From Williamsia sp. CHRR-6 (GTDB lineage: Bacteria > Actinomycetota > Actinomycetes > Mycobacteriales > Mycobacteriaceae): a stretch of 64,000 nt of DNA. The DNA lies in assembly GCF_018474015.1 (NCBI RefSeq), contig NZ_JAHCSG010000001.1:930001-994000 (forward strand). The letters run 5' to 3'. The notes under the pieces were generated by a model. The model was given only the letters and a program-made list of their open reading frames with translations, had not been told where the DNA came from and made no database searches. The position numbers and the translations under genes were made by a program. This document shows positions 19,267 to 28,021 of the stretch, one piece after another; positions within the stretch are counted from its first letter, which is position 1, and the number at the start of each line of letters is the position of its first letter.

Positions 19267-19707
19267 TCAGTGCGCCGGGGCCTCGATGGTTTTCGGTGCA
19301 TCACTGTGTGCCACCGTGATCTTGCGGGGCTTTGCCCGTTCAGCCAGCGGGATGGTCACGGTGAGTACCCCGTTGTCGTAGTCGGCGCTGATGCGATCGG
19401 AATCGACGTTGTCGCCCAGGGTGAGCTGGCGCCGGTAGGTGCCGTAGAACCGCTCACTGGTCAACCACGAGACCGAGTCGTCCGACCGCGAGGTGCGCTG
19501 AGCCGAAATGGTCAGGGTGCCGTGGTCGACGTCGATGTCGATCGACCCGGGATCGACGCCAGGCAGGTCGGCGGTCAGCAGAAAATGGTCGTCCACCTTG
19601 TACAGATCCATCGGCATGAATCGCGGTGTACGGGCCGACCCGGTCTGGCCGGACAACAGTCCACGGGTCAGGGAATCCAGTTCGTTGAAGGGATCAAAAC
19701 GCAGCAC
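19267..19707 (-). CDS. Hsp20/alpha-crystallin small heat-shock protein
   Basis: This 146-residue chaperone holds unfolding proteins in soluble complexes. The N-terminus is LRFDPFNELDSLTRG. The alpha-crystallin domain spans about residues 35-130 and contains DLPGVDPGSIDIDVDHGTLT and the closing YDNGVLTVTIPLAE motif. It resembles the actinobacterial 18-kDa antigen/Hsp16.3 family. The GTG start at 19707 is set by GGAGG 8 nt upstream. A CIRCE element lies 70-100 bp upstream, so HrcA repression is expected; a terminator hairpin follows the gene. Confidence 0.9.
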   Translation of the reverse strand: MLRFDPFNELDSLTRGLLSGQTGSARTPRFMPMDLYKVDDHFLLTADLPGVDPGSIDIDVDHGTLTISAQRTSRSDDSVSWLTSERFYGTYRRQLTLGDNVDSDRISADYDNGVLTVTIPLAERAKPRKITVAHSDAPKTIEAPAH

Positions 19708-19777
19708 AGCCACCACCTCCGGTCGTCTCTCGGGCCCGCCCTCGTTGTCGGGCTCTGTTCTCTGTGCACTACCGATA

Positions 19778-19804
19778 TTAGCACTCTCGACAGGAGAGTG
19801 CCAG
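19778..19804. promoter_or_regulatory. CIRCE element (HrcA operator) of hsp20
   Basis: On the minus strand the sequence is CTGGCACTC, nine bases, GAGTGCTAA. It matches the CIRCE consensus TTAGCACTC-N9-GAGTGCTAA in 16 of 18 arm positions and is the variant typical of actinobacterial groES/groEL promoters. It lies upstream of hsp20, and the ACOX-type gene diverges 186 bp away, so the operator could also affect that promoter. Confidence 0.85.
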
Positions 19805-19989
19805 GTCTTGGGGACGCGGCGAGAATCACCAAAGCTGCACCGCACCAACCGTTCCAGACGACCGCGACTTCGACATGGCAACGGCGCGTGATGCTTTCGT
19901 TGTCTGACCAACGACATCGGTAACGGCGCCGTGTCGAATTGTGACCGAGGTGTCTCCTCCGCGGGGTGGTGCGTCCGTACGCTGGAATC

Positions 19990-21987
19990 ATGACCATCAC
20001 AGACGCGAGCAACCGTTCAGACACAGACCAGGCCTCGTCCGGCGTCGAACCGGCGAGCCGCCTCTTGGTCGACAACCTGCGAGTCACCCTCGACGGCCGC
20101 TGGGGCGAGACCCGCGACTACGTGCGCGCCAACATCGACCGCGAGGACCTGCTGCCCGACCCCTCGTTGACCATGCAGCAGGCCCGCGACCGCACCTTCG
20201 AACACGTCGAAGAACTTGCGCGCCTTGACTTCCCATCCGACGGCTTCCGTCGCGATCATGGCGGTACCGGTGACGTGGGCGCCGCGATCACCGCCATCGA
20301 GATGCTCGGCTACGCCGATCTGTCGCTGATGGTGAAAGCTGGTGTGCAGTGGGGGCTCTTCGGTGGCGCGGTGGAAAACCTCGGCACGAAGATTCATCAC
20401 GACAAGTTCGTCAAGGGGATCATCAACCTCGACATCCTCGGTTGCTTCGCGATGAGCGAGATGGGCCATGGCTCCAACGTGCAGGCGCTGGAGACCGAGG
20501 CCACCTATGACCGCGCCACCGGGGAGTTCGTCATCCACTCCACCACGGCCGGCGCCACCAAGGAGTACATCGGCGGAGCCGCCCAGCACGCGAGGTTCGC
20601 GTCGGTGTTCGCCCAGCTGATCACCGCCGGGCCCGGCGAGGAGCCACAGAGCCACGGGGTGCACTGCTTCGTGGTGCAGATCCGCGACAACAAGGGCAAG
20701 CCCATGCCCGGCGTCACCATCGGTGACTCCGGCTACAAGGGCGGGCTCGCCGGCGTCGACAACGGTCGACTGCGGTTCGACAACGTGCGTGTTCCCCGGG
20801 AGAACCTGCTCAACCGCTACGGCGACGTGGCCGCCGACGGCACCTACAGCTCACCGATCGAGAACACCAACCGGCGCTTCTTCACCATGTTGGGCACCCT
20901 GATCCGTGGCCGTATCAGTGTCGCCGCGACGTCGGGTGCCGCAGCCCGCAAGGCATTGGCCATCGCCACCCGCTACGGCACCACCCGGCGCCAGTTCGAG
21001 GCCCCGGGCAAGCCCGAGGAGACGGTGCTGCTGGACTACCTGGTGCATCAGCGAAAGCTGTTGCCGCTCATCGCCAAGTCCTACGCTCTGGAGTTCGCGA
21101 TGAACGACGTGGTGGAGGAGTTGCACGAGGTGCAGTCCGCCGACCCTGACCTCGCTCTGCACGACGCCGAGTTCGCCAAGCGGCAGCGGCGGTTGGAGGC
21201 CAGCGCCGCAGGCATCAAGGCCATCACCACCTGGCACGCCTCGCACACCATCAACGTTGCACGCGAAGCATGCGGTGGCGCAGGCTATCTCGACGAGAAC
21301 CAGCTCTCGATCATGCGCGGCGACATCGACGTCTTCACCACCTTCGAGGGCGACAACACCGTGATGACCCAGCTGGTCGGCAAGGAGCTGCTCTCCGCCT
21401 ACGCCGAAGAGGTCCAGGGCATGGACATGGTGGGATGGGCCGGCTTCATCGCCAACACCGCTCGCGACATGTTCCTCGAGGCCACCGGTAGCCGCCAGCT
21501 CACCCAGACCCTGTTGGACGCGGGCGAGGACGACGGCAAGTCCGACTTGGCCAGCCGCGCAACGCATCTGCAGATGTTCCGCAACCGCGAGGAGCACCTG
21601 CTGCGCACTGTCGCGCAGCGGATGCAGCGGGCCAAGGAGCCCGACGCCGACGGCTTCGAGGTGTTCAACTCCGCGCAGGACCACCTGCTGGCTGCAGCCT
21701 GGGCCAGCATCGAACGGGTGGTGTTGGAGAGCTTCGTGACCCACATCAAGGATTGCGACAGCAAGGCCGCCGCCGACCTTCTGAACAAGGTGTGCGACCT
21801 GTTCGTCTACTCCACGCTGGAGAACCATCTGTCGTGGTACCTGATGCACAAGCACGTCTCGGTGGAGCGCGCCAAGGCGATTCGACGCAGCGTCAACACC
21901 GCCTGCCGGGAGCTCCGACCCCACGCCCGCACGCTGGTCGACGCGTTCGGCATCCCGGAGAAACTGCTCACCGTCGAGATGAAGTGA
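19990..21987 (+). CDS. Acyl-CoA oxidase/dehydrogenase family protein (ACOX-type)
   Basis: This is a 665-residue FAD enzyme, longer than ordinary acyl-CoA dehydrogenases (about 390) and similar to acyl-CoA oxidases. The FAD/substrate segment GCFAMSEMGHGSNVQALET and the middle beta domain are clear. The catalytic glutamate is E453 in TFEGDNTVMTQL, the acyl-CoA oxidase form. A helical C-terminal ACOX-like domain follows from about residue 490. It probably carries out the first oxidation of beta-oxidation; whether oxygen or an electron-transfer flavoprotein is the acceptor cannot be read from sequence. ATG 19990 has only a weak GGAA ribosome-binding site. Confidence 0.85.
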   Translation: MTITDASNRSDTDQASSGVEPASRLLVDNLRVTLDGRWGETRDYVRANIDREDLLPDPSLTMQQARDRTFEHVEELARLDFPSDGFRRDHGGTGDVGAAITAIEMLGYADLSLMVKAGVQWGLFGGAVENLGTKIHHDKFVKGIINLDILGCFAMSEMGHGSNVQALETEATYDRATGEFVIHSTTAGATKEYIGGAAQHARFASVFAQLITAGPGEEPQSHGVHCFVVQIRDNKGKPMPGVTIGDSGYKGGLAGVDNGRLRFDNVRVPRENLLNRYGDVAADGTYSSPIENTNRRFFTMLGTLIRGRISVAATSGAAARKALAIATRYGTTRRQFEAPGKPEETVLLDYLVHQRKLLPLIAKSYALEFAMNDVVEELHEVQSADPDLALHDAEFAKRQRRLEASAAGIKAITTWHASHTINVAREACGGAGYLDENQLSIMRGDIDVFTTFEGDNTVMTQLVGKELLSAYAEEVQGMDMVGWAGFIANTARDMFLEATGSRQLTQTLLDAGEDDGKSDLASRATHLQMFRNREEHLLRTVAQRMQRAKEPDADGFEVFNSAQDHLLAAAWASIERVVLESFVTHIKDCDSKAAADLLNKVCDLFVYSTLENHLSWYLMHKHVSVERAKAIRRSVNTACRELRPHARTLVDAFGIPEKLLTVEMK

Positions 21988-21992
21988 GACCG

Positions 21993-22024
21993 CCGGCGTC
22001 GCCGATCAGAGTCGGCGACGCCGG
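21993..22024. terminator. Bidirectional hairpin terminator
   Basis: CCGGCGTCGCCGA and its exact complement form a 13-bp stem with a 6-nt loop (TCAGAG). It starts 6 bp after the stop of the acyl-CoA oxidase-like gene and includes the stop codon and last residues of the converging small membrane protein gene. Confidence 0.75.
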
Positions 22025-22263
22025 AAGCGGGACACGGCGGCGGCGACGAACACCGATGACGCGATGACCAAGACCGTACCGAGGGCGATGAGGTCGCCAC
22101 GGTAGGTGGTCAACTCATACGGACCGGCCACCTGCCGGCCACCTGAGGTGAGCGGTGGGTAGGTGGCGCTGCTGGGCGCGGCGGCGAAGAGCACGACCGC
22201 GGCCACCACTGCGAGCACTGCGGCCAGCACGTATACACAACCGATGCGGCGGTCAGTCGTCAT
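22006..22263 (-). CDS. Small two-helix membrane protein
   Basis: This 85-residue protein starts MTTDRRIGCVYVLAAVLAV. It has a first helix at about 10-31, an extracytoplasmic loop with a Thr/Gly/Pro stretch and a second helix at about 60-80, and ends in an arginine cluster. No family is recognised. The ATG at 22263 overlaps the end of the DUF3093-like gene, so it is the last gene of the haem operon's membrane-protein tail. In mycobacteria small membrane proteins also follow hemB (Rv0513/Rv0514). Confidence 0.6.
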   Translation of the reverse strand: MTTDRRIGCVYVLAAVLAVVAAVVLFAAAPSSATYPPLTSGGRQVAGPYELTTYRGDLIALGTVLVIASSVFVAAAVSRFRRRRL

Positions 22264-22780
22264 CGTCGGCTCCCTTCGCACAACCCTTGGGGCCCAGGCC
22301 CATCTCAACGGCGAGGTGGGCCTGGACCAGCTCCGAGCGCAAGCGTTGGGCATCGCGCGCCCACGCCTGAGCCAGCTTTCCCGACGTCAGCTCGAGCCCG
22401 ATACCCGTACGCCGCCGCGGCACTGCACTCAATTCACCCAGAGCGGGGGCGCTCTCCCAGTCTTTGGCCCGATGACCGTGGTTCTCGGGATAGATGGTCG
22501 CGATGTCGCTCAACGCGATGGTGACGGTGCCCTGGGTGAGGGTGGTCTCGGTGAGCGTGACCGACACGTGGGTGCGCGCGGCGTACACCTGCACCGCAGC
22601 GAAGCCGGTGAGGATGACGAAGAAGATCGACAGCACCGGCCAGTGGATCTGTCCGGGGCCACTCGCCTCCACGGCCACCACCGCACCCACCAGCAGCGGT
22701 CCCACCGTCAGCGCCCACCAACTGCCACCGCTCTCGTGGAACAACACCTCGCCGCGCTCGTCGGCCCCGCGATCAGCCAT
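22253..22780 (-). CDS. Membrane protein with PH-like cytoplasmic part (DUF3093-like)
   Basis: This is a 175-residue protein. Two adjacent helices at about 22-60 (WWALTVGPLLVGAVVAVEA, IHWPVLSIFFVILTGFAAVQVY) are followed by a soluble beta-rich segment with VSVTLTETTLTQGTVTIALSDIA. The layout is that of small actinobacterial DUF3093 or bacterial-PH-like proteins; I am not certain of the family. It overlaps both neighbours by a few bases. The position after hemB matches Rv0513. Function unknown. Confidence 0.6.
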   Translation of the reverse strand: MADRGADERGEVLFHESGGSWWALTVGPLLVGAVVAVEASGPGQIHWPVLSIFFVILTGFAAVQVYAARTHVSVTLTETTLTQGTVTIALSDIATIYPENHGHRAKDWESAPALGELSAVPRRRTGIGLELTSGKLAQAWARDAQRLRSELVQAHLAVEMGLGPKGCAKGADDDD

Positions 22781-23201
22781 CGCCCACGGTTCGACGACTG
22801 AACCATGCGTCGGGTTCGGGTCGATACGCCATCATCGAGGCGACCAAACCGATCAGACCGCAGATCAACATGATGGGGTTGATCGCGAGCACCGAGAGCA
22901 ACATGCCCAGCACGGTGGCGATCAGGGTGAGCATGGCCAGCGCCGAACGCCACCGCGGATCCTCGCGCTGAGCCACCCGACGCGCCAGCACCCCGATGCC
23001 TACTCCGATGAGCACCGACAGCGTCCCCACCCCGATACCGAACGCGGCACCGGCGAACGCCGCGGCCACCGCGATGATCGCCCCGGTGACGGCGAACAGG
23101 GCACCCGAGGCAAACCACAACCGCAGCGACCACGTAGCCAGACTCGGCGCGATCACCGGATCAGGGTTCGACTCGTCAGGGTTGGAGACCGGCTCGCTCA
23201 T
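22773..23201 (-). CDS. Four-helix membrane protein, function unknown
   Basis: This 142-residue protein has an acidic Ser/Pro N-terminus (residues 1-25). Four hydrophobic segments follow: WSLRLWFASGALFAVTGAII, an Ala/Gly-rich pair around GIGVGTLSVLIGVGIG, and LIATVLGMLLSVLAINPIM with ICGLIGLVASMMA. No catalytic residues stand out. It starts 4 bp inside the end of the upstream proline-rich membrane gene (ATGA) and its end overlaps the DUF3093-like start by 8 bp, indicating translation as a unit with the haem operon tail. Confidence 0.6.
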   Translation of the reverse strand: MSEPVSNPDESNPDPVIAPSLATWSLRLWFASGALFAVTGAIIAVAAAFAGAAFGIGVGTLSVLIGVGIGVLARRVAQREDPRWRSALAMLTLIATVLGMLLSVLAINPIMLICGLIGLVASMMAYRPEPDAWFSRRTVGDG

Positions 23202-24241
23202 CCGGTCGTCTCCTCGTCGACCTCGCCGACCGCCACGTCGCGCACCGCGCGTTCGCGCACGTTCTCCCCGCGGGCGCGGCCGTCGGAGGTGCCTGGATCG
23301 ACGGTGCCCGACTCGGCCTTGGCCAGGCTGGGTCGGGCTTCGGTCGGCCCCGGCTCGGCCGAATCGCTGGACCCCGTCGCCTCCACCGACCCCGTCGGGC
23401 CCGCGTCGGACTCCGGGTCACCCGTCTGGTTGGTGCCACCGTTCCAGGGCGCGGGCGGCGACTCGGGCATCGGCGAATCCGGTTCCATCAGCGACGACGA
23501 CGGCAGGTCGGCGGCCGGTGCCGCTTGCTCGGCGCTCGGGGCCAGCGGATAGGACTGGGGTGGGTAGGACTGGGGTGGGTAGGACTGGGGTGGGTACGGC
23601 GGAGCCGGGTAGGACTGGCGCGGGTACGGCGGGGCCGGATACTGCTGGGGCGGGTACGGCGATCCCGGGTAGGGCGCGGGTGGGTACGGGCCACCTGGAC
23701 CCGACCCCGACCCCGCGAACGGTCGACGAGCCTGGCGATAGGCGGCCATCTCGGTGCAGTAGGTCTCACACTCCTTCTGCGCCAACAGATATGCCGCCCC
23801 CAGTGCCGCCACCCCACTGAGCACCGACGGAACGGTGACCCACCGGGGACCGACCGAGTCGAACAGGGCGAAGACGGTCTGGATGACCAGAAACGCGCTG
23901 ATGAAGGTGAGGGTGAGGCGCGCCCACTGGTACCCGTTGCGGGCCAACCACACCAGGAACAGCGAGATCACAGTCAACACCAGGGCGCCGGCGATGTAGA
24001 TGGCGATGATGAACGCGGTGTTGCTGCCCAGGTCACGTTCGGCCTGGGTGGTGGCCTCGCGCGCCGAGCGACGTACCGAGTCGGCCAGAGTGGAATACTG
24101 ACCCAGGTAGGCCACAGCCTGCCCCAATATCACCACCAGCCACAGTTCGGTGGCGATGGCCATCGCGGTCGCCAGCGTCGGCTTGGTCCGCTCCGGTTCG
24201 GGCGGGCCCGACGGGGTCGACCACGGTTGAGGGGTGGACAT
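23198..24241 (-). CDS. Membrane protein with Pro/Tyr-rich repeat tail
   Basis: The 347-residue protein has four helices between about residues 27 and 165, followed by a cysteine pair in ECETYCTEM. A long low-complexity tail contains repeats of the type PPYPxQSYP (about residues 185-230), then a Ser/Pro/Glu-rich end. At DNA level the repeats are 15-bp units with the word GACTGGGGTGGGTAG near 23545-23590. Such Pro/Tyr tails are common in actinobacterial envelope proteins and may mediate oligomerisation or wall contacts. It starts 69 bp downstream of the hemB stop and begins the four-gene membrane block. Confidence 0.65.
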   Translation of the reverse strand: MSTPQPWSTPSGPPEPERTKPTLATAMAIATELWLVVILGQAVAYLGQYSTLADSVRRSAREATTQAERDLGSNTAFIIAIYIAGALVLTVISLFLVWLARNGYQWARLTLTFISAFLVIQTVFALFDSVGPRWVTVPSVLSGVAALGAAYLLAQKECETYCTEMAAYRQARRPFAGSGSGPGGPYPPAPYPGSPYPPQQYPAPPYPRQSYPAPPYPPQSYPPQSYPPQSYPLAPSAEQAAPAADLPSSSLMEPDSPMPESPPAPWNGGTNQTGDPESDAGPTGSVEATGSSDSAEPGPTEARPSLAKAESGTVDPGTSDGRARGENVRERAVRDVAVGEVDEETTG

Positions 24242-24310
24242 GGCTACAGGGTAATGCGGGGCGGTCGGTGGCCCCGTACGCCCTCGCGGTCCGCCCTCAC
24301 CGGTGACACC

Positions 24311-25291
24311 TCACAGCAACCGGTCGGCCAGCTCGGTCGCCCAGTAGGTCAGCACGATCGATGCCCCCGCCCGCCGGATGGCGGTGACCGACTCGACGAT
24401 CGCCGCGTCACGGTCGATCCATCCGCGGTCGGCGGCCGCGGTGATCATCGAGTACTCCCCCGAGATCTGGTACGCCGCCACCGGCACGTCGGCGACCTGC
24501 GCCACGTCGCGAACGATGTCGAGGTAGCTCATGGCGGGTTTGACCATCACGATGTCGGCCCCCTCGGCGAGGTCGTGGGCCAACTCGCGCATGGCCTCGT
24601 CCCGATTGGCCGGATCCTGCTGATATGTGCGGCGATCACCGGACAGCGTCGAGCCGACAGCTTCGCGGAAGGGACCGTAGAAGGCCGATGCGTACTTGGC
24701 GGTGTAGGCGAGGATGCCCACTTCGCTGTAGCCGTTGGCGTCCAACGCTTCTCGGATGGCACCGACCTGTCCGTCCATCATGCCGCTGGGCCCCAACAGA
24801 TGCGCTCCGGCCCGCGCCTGCGCCAACGCCATCGAGACGTATCGGGCCAGCGTGGCGTCGTTGTCCACGCGGCCACCCGCATCGAGGACGCCGCAGTGAC
24901 CGTGGTCGGTGAACTCGTCGAGGCAGGTGTCGGCCATCAGGACCGTGTCCTCGCCCAGGTCGGCGCGCAGCGCGCGCAGCGCCCGGTTGAGGATGCCTTC
25001 GGAATCGTCTGCTGCAGAACCGATGTCGTCTTTCGATTCCGGCGTGGGCACCCCGAACAGCATCAGACCGCCCACGCCTGCGGCCACCGCCTCGGCGGCC
25101 GCGGCCCGCAGCGAATCCATCGAGTGCTGCACCACACCGGGCATCGAGGCGATCGGGTGAGGTTCGTCTCGGCCGTCGGCGACGAACATCGGCAACACCA
25201 GATGCCGAGGCTCCAGCGACGTCTGCGCCACCAACCGACGCATCGACGCACTACTGCGTAGTCGGCGCGGGCGGATCGGCAACGGGGTCAT
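24311..25291 (-). CDS. hemB: Delta-aminolevulinic acid dehydratase (porphobilinogen synthase)
   Basis: HemB condenses two 5-aminolevulinates into porphobilinogen. The 326-residue protein has the two active-site lysines in YTAKYAS and VMVKPAMSYLD. The metal site reads DTCLDEFTDHGHCG. Two of the three zinc cysteines are present while the middle one is aspartate, an intermediate between the zinc type (three cysteines) and the magnesium type. The start is taken at ATG 25291, 13 bp after the cobA-hemD stop; an extension further upstream has no support. It is part of the rex-hem operon. Confidence 0.94.
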   Translation of the reverse strand: MTPLPIRPRRLRSSASMRRLVAQTSLEPRHLVLPMFVADGRDEPHPIASMPGVVQHSMDSLRAAAAEAVAAGVGGLMLFGVPTPESKDDIGSAADDSEGILNRALRALRADLGEDTVLMADTCLDEFTDHGHCGVLDAGGRVDNDATLARYVSMALAQARAGAHLLGPSGMMDGQVGAIREALDANGYSEVGILAYTAKYASAFYGPFREAVGSTLSGDRRTYQQDPANRDEAMRELAHDLAEGADIVMVKPAMSYLDIVRDVAQVADVPVAAYQISGEYSMITAAADRGWIDRDAAIVESVTAIRRAGASIVLTYWATELADRLL

Positions 25292-25304
25292 GCGTTCTCG
25301 CCGG

Positions 25305-27017
25305 TCATGACCGCGAACGTCGCGCCTTCTTGCGCGGCGGCGGCAACGCACCCTCGGCACGCAGCCGGGCGGCGTGCTCGGCCAACGCATCCACCAGATC
25401 GGGCACCGAGGCGGTCTCGGGCTGCACGTCCACCCGCAGCCCGAACTCGATCGCGGTCTCGGCGGTCTTCGGTCCGATACAGGCCACGATGGTGCGCGCG
25501 TGCGGCTTTCCGGCGATGCCCACCAGATTGCGCACCGTGGAGCTGGAGGTGAAGCAGACCGCATCGAACCCACCGGTCTTGATCATCTCGCGGGTGGACG
25601 CCGGCGGCGGAGCGGCACGAACCGTGCGGTACGCGGTCACGTCGTCGATCTCCCAGCCCCGATCACGCAGACCCTCCGACAACGTCTCGGTGGCGATGTC
25701 GGCGCGCGGCAACAGGATCCGGTTCACCGGGTCGAACACGTCGTCATAGGGCGGGAAGTCCTCGAGCAGTCCCAGCGACGACTGCTCGCCACTCGGGATG
25801 AGTTCGGGGTTGATGCCGAAGGTGCGCACCTTGGCGGCGGTGGCCTCGCCCACACAGGCGATTTTGACACCACTGAAAGCGCGTGCGTCCAAACCGAATT
25901 CGGCGAACTTCTCCCACACCGCGCGCACTGCGTTGGTGGAGGTGAACACCACCCACTGGTAGCGGCCGTCCACGAGGCCCTTGACCGCACGTTCCATCTG
26001 CGCCGGACTACGCGGCGGTTCCACGGCGATGGTGGGCACCTCCATCGGGATGGCACCGTGGATCTCCAGCCGCGAACTCATGTCTCCGGCCTGGTCTTTG
26101 GTACGCGGCACCAACACGGTCCACCCGTACAGCGCCCGCGATTCCCACCACGACAGCTTGCCGCGCTGGGTGACCGCCTTGCCGATGGTGAGGATCAGCG
26201 GCCCGGGCAGCCCGGCCGCGAGGTCGTTGAGGGTGGCCAGCGTGGCCTCGACGGTGCGCTGCTGGCAGGTGGTGCCGTGGACGGTGACCGCGACCGGGGT
26301 CTGGGCGGCCACCCCGTACTCGGTCAGCGAGCTGGCCACCTCGGTCAGGTGGCTGGCGGTGGCGTGCAGCACCAGCGGCGCCGGTGAGGCGGCCAGTGCC
26401 GCCCAGTCCACCTCGCCGCGCACGTCGGCCTCGGTGTGCGATGACCCCAGTGCCATCCCGGCGTAACTGGGCACCGCGGTGGTGGCAGGCAGACCGGGGA
26501 TGATCTCGAATCCGACCGACGTGCGGGCCACGGCGTTGACCTCAGCGAGCACCGAGTCGGTGGTCAGCGGGTCACCGGAGACCAGCCGCACCACATCATC
26601 ACCGGCCTTGGCCATGGCGATCAGCGCCTTGGCCACCTCGGTCGGATCGCCCAGCGCCGGACGCACACGTCCACTGGGAGTCGACCCCTCGGGTGAAGAA
26701 TTCAACTGCGCGACAACAGGATCGGCAGCGGACCCGGGAGCCGTCGACGCGGCGGTCTCGTCGGACGCGGCGGGGTCGGTGGTGGTCGCCGGCTCGGGGT
26801 GCGTGGGTGCCGGGGCGGTGACGGGCTCGGCCGCCGGGAGTTCGGGCAGGTTGGCGCCCACCAACTCGATCACGCCGGCGGCGACATCGGAGTCGACGAA
26901 CACCATCCCGGCGTTCTGTAGCGCGTCACGGGCGCGTACCGTCAGCAGCGCCGGGTCACCCGGACCCGACCCGACGAACAGAACTCGGCCGGGGTTTGTC
27001 CTCTTCGTGCGACTCAT
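25305..27017 (-). CDS. hemD: CobA-HemD fusion: uroporphyrinogen-III methyltransferase/synthase
   Basis: The 570-residue protein has two domains. Residues 10-285 are a SUMT-like (tetrapyrrole methylase) domain with VGSGPGDPALLTVRA and IIPGLPATTAVPSYAGM. The usual RLKGGDPFIFGRG motif is changed to RLVSGDPLTTDSV, and a Pro/Ala/Thr-rich insert of about 65 residues (about 55-120) interrupts the domain, so methyltransferase activity is doubtful. Residues 300-545 form the uroporphyrinogen-III synthase domain (VLVPRTKDQAGDMSSRLEI, FTSTNAVRAVWEKF). It closes hydroxymethylbilane made by HemC. The same fusion exists in mycobacteria (Rv0511). ATG 27017 has AGGAG upstream. Confidence 0.9.
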   Translation of the reverse strand: MSRTKRTNPGRVLFVGSGPGDPALLTVRARDALQNAGMVFVDSDVAAGVIELVGANLPELPAAEPVTAPAPTHPEPATTTDPAASDETAASTAPGSAADPVVAQLNSSPEGSTPSGRVRPALGDPTEVAKALIAMAKAGDDVVRLVSGDPLTTDSVLAEVNAVARTSVGFEIIPGLPATTAVPSYAGMALGSSHTEADVRGEVDWAALAASPAPLVLHATASHLTEVASSLTEYGVAAQTPVAVTVHGTTCQQRTVEATLATLNDLAAGLPGPLILTIGKAVTQRGKLSWWESRALYGWTVLVPRTKDQAGDMSSRLEIHGAIPMEVPTIAVEPPRSPAQMERAVKGLVDGRYQWVVFTSTNAVRAVWEKFAEFGLDARAFSGVKIACVGEATAAKVRTFGINPELIPSGEQSSLGLLEDFPPYDDVFDPVNRILLPRADIATETLSEGLRDRGWEIDDVTAYRTVRAAPPPASTREMIKTGGFDAVCFTSSSTVRNLVGIAGKPHARTIVACIGPKTAETAIEFGLRVDVQPETASVPDLVDALAEHAARLRAEGALPPPRKKARRSRS

Positions 27018-27064
27018 GCGCCTGCGCTCTCCTGACCCGTGGCAAAGGTCCTTGCGGGTGGCTA

Positions 27065-28021
27065 CTACGAGCGCATGACCTCCGCGGCCCCGCGATCGAG
27101 TAGTTCTGCGGCGAGCTCCGCACCGAGTTCGACGGCTCGCTCGACCGGCCCGACCACCGAGGAACGGATCACGTCGGATCCGTCCACCGCCGCCACCGCT
27201 GCGCGGAGCGACAACTCGGTGAAGATGCGCCCGTCGTCGTCGATCGACTCCACCACCTCGGCGATCGCGCCGATCGGAGCGGTGCATCCGGCCTCCAGGG
27301 CCGTCAACACCGCGCGTTCGGCGTCGACCGACGCCCGGGTGGGGGCGTCGTCCAACTCGGCGAGAATGCTCACCAGTTCGGCATCGTCGGCGCGACACTC
27401 CACAGCCAGGGCACCTTGTGCGGGTGCCGGAAGCAACACGACCGGATCGAAGGCCTCGGTCACCTCGTCTGCGCGACCGATCCGAACCAACCCGGCACGG
27501 GCTACGACCACTGCATCCAGCTCGTTGCCGACTTTGCCCAACCGAGAATTAAGATTGCCTCGTAGGGGGCGGATTTCCAAACCCAGACCCAGTGCGTTAA
27601 GCTGCGCGATCCTGCGCGGGGCCGAGGTACCGACCGTCGCACCGGGCGGCAACTCCCCCAACACCCGTCCGCCGGAGGCCACCAGCGCGTCGCGGGGGTC
27701 GACCCGCGGCGGCACCGCAGCGATCACCAGGTCGGCCTCCGGTGCGGTGGGCAGATCCTTGTAGGAGTGCACGGCCACGTCGACCTCGCCGGCCAGCAAA
27801 GCAGCGCGGATGGCGGTGGTGAACACACCCACCCCGATCTGGGCGACGGGGTCGGCGGAGCGGTCACCGTCGGTGCTGATGACGACCAGCTCCGCGCGAT
27901 GCCCGGCCGCATTGAGGGCCTCGGCGATGCCACCGGCCTGGGTGGTGGCCAGCAACGAGCCGCGCGTCCCGATCCGGATCGCTCGCGCCGCGCCGCCGGT
28001 GGACTCGGCGCCGGCGGTCAC
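27065..28021 (-). CDS. hemC: Hydroxymethylbilane synthase (porphobilinogen deaminase)
   Basis: HemC links four porphobilinogens into hydroxymethylbilane. The 318-residue product has the N-terminal [15 protein letters not shown] motif, the catalytic aspartate in VHSYKDLPT and the dipyrromethane-cofactor cysteine in [11 protein letters not shown]. The GTG start at 28021 overlaps the hemA stop (GTGA). It is followed by cobA-hemD after 47 bp. Confidence 0.96.
   Translation of the reverse strand: MTAGAESTGGAARAIRIGTRGSLLATTQAGGIAEALNAAGHRAELVVISTDGDRSADPVAQIGVGVFTTAIRAALLAGEVDVAVHSYKDLPTAPEADLVIAAVPPRVDPRDALVASGGRVLGELPPGATVGTSAPRRIAQLNALGLGLEIRPLRGNLNSRLGKVGNELDAVVVARAGLVRIGRADEVTEAFDPVVLLPAPAQGALAVECRADDAELVSILAELDDAPTRASVDAERAVLTALEAGCTAPIGAIAEVVESIDDDGRIFTELSLRAAVAAVDGSDVIRSSVVGPVERAVELGAELAAELLDRGAAEVMRS

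Noticed and set aside
18887-19319. Heptapeptide-repeat proteins encoded by array 2 on either strand.
   Set aside because: No ribosome-binding site, the frame is a by-product of the 21-bp period (divisible by three), and the flanking residues look non-coding.
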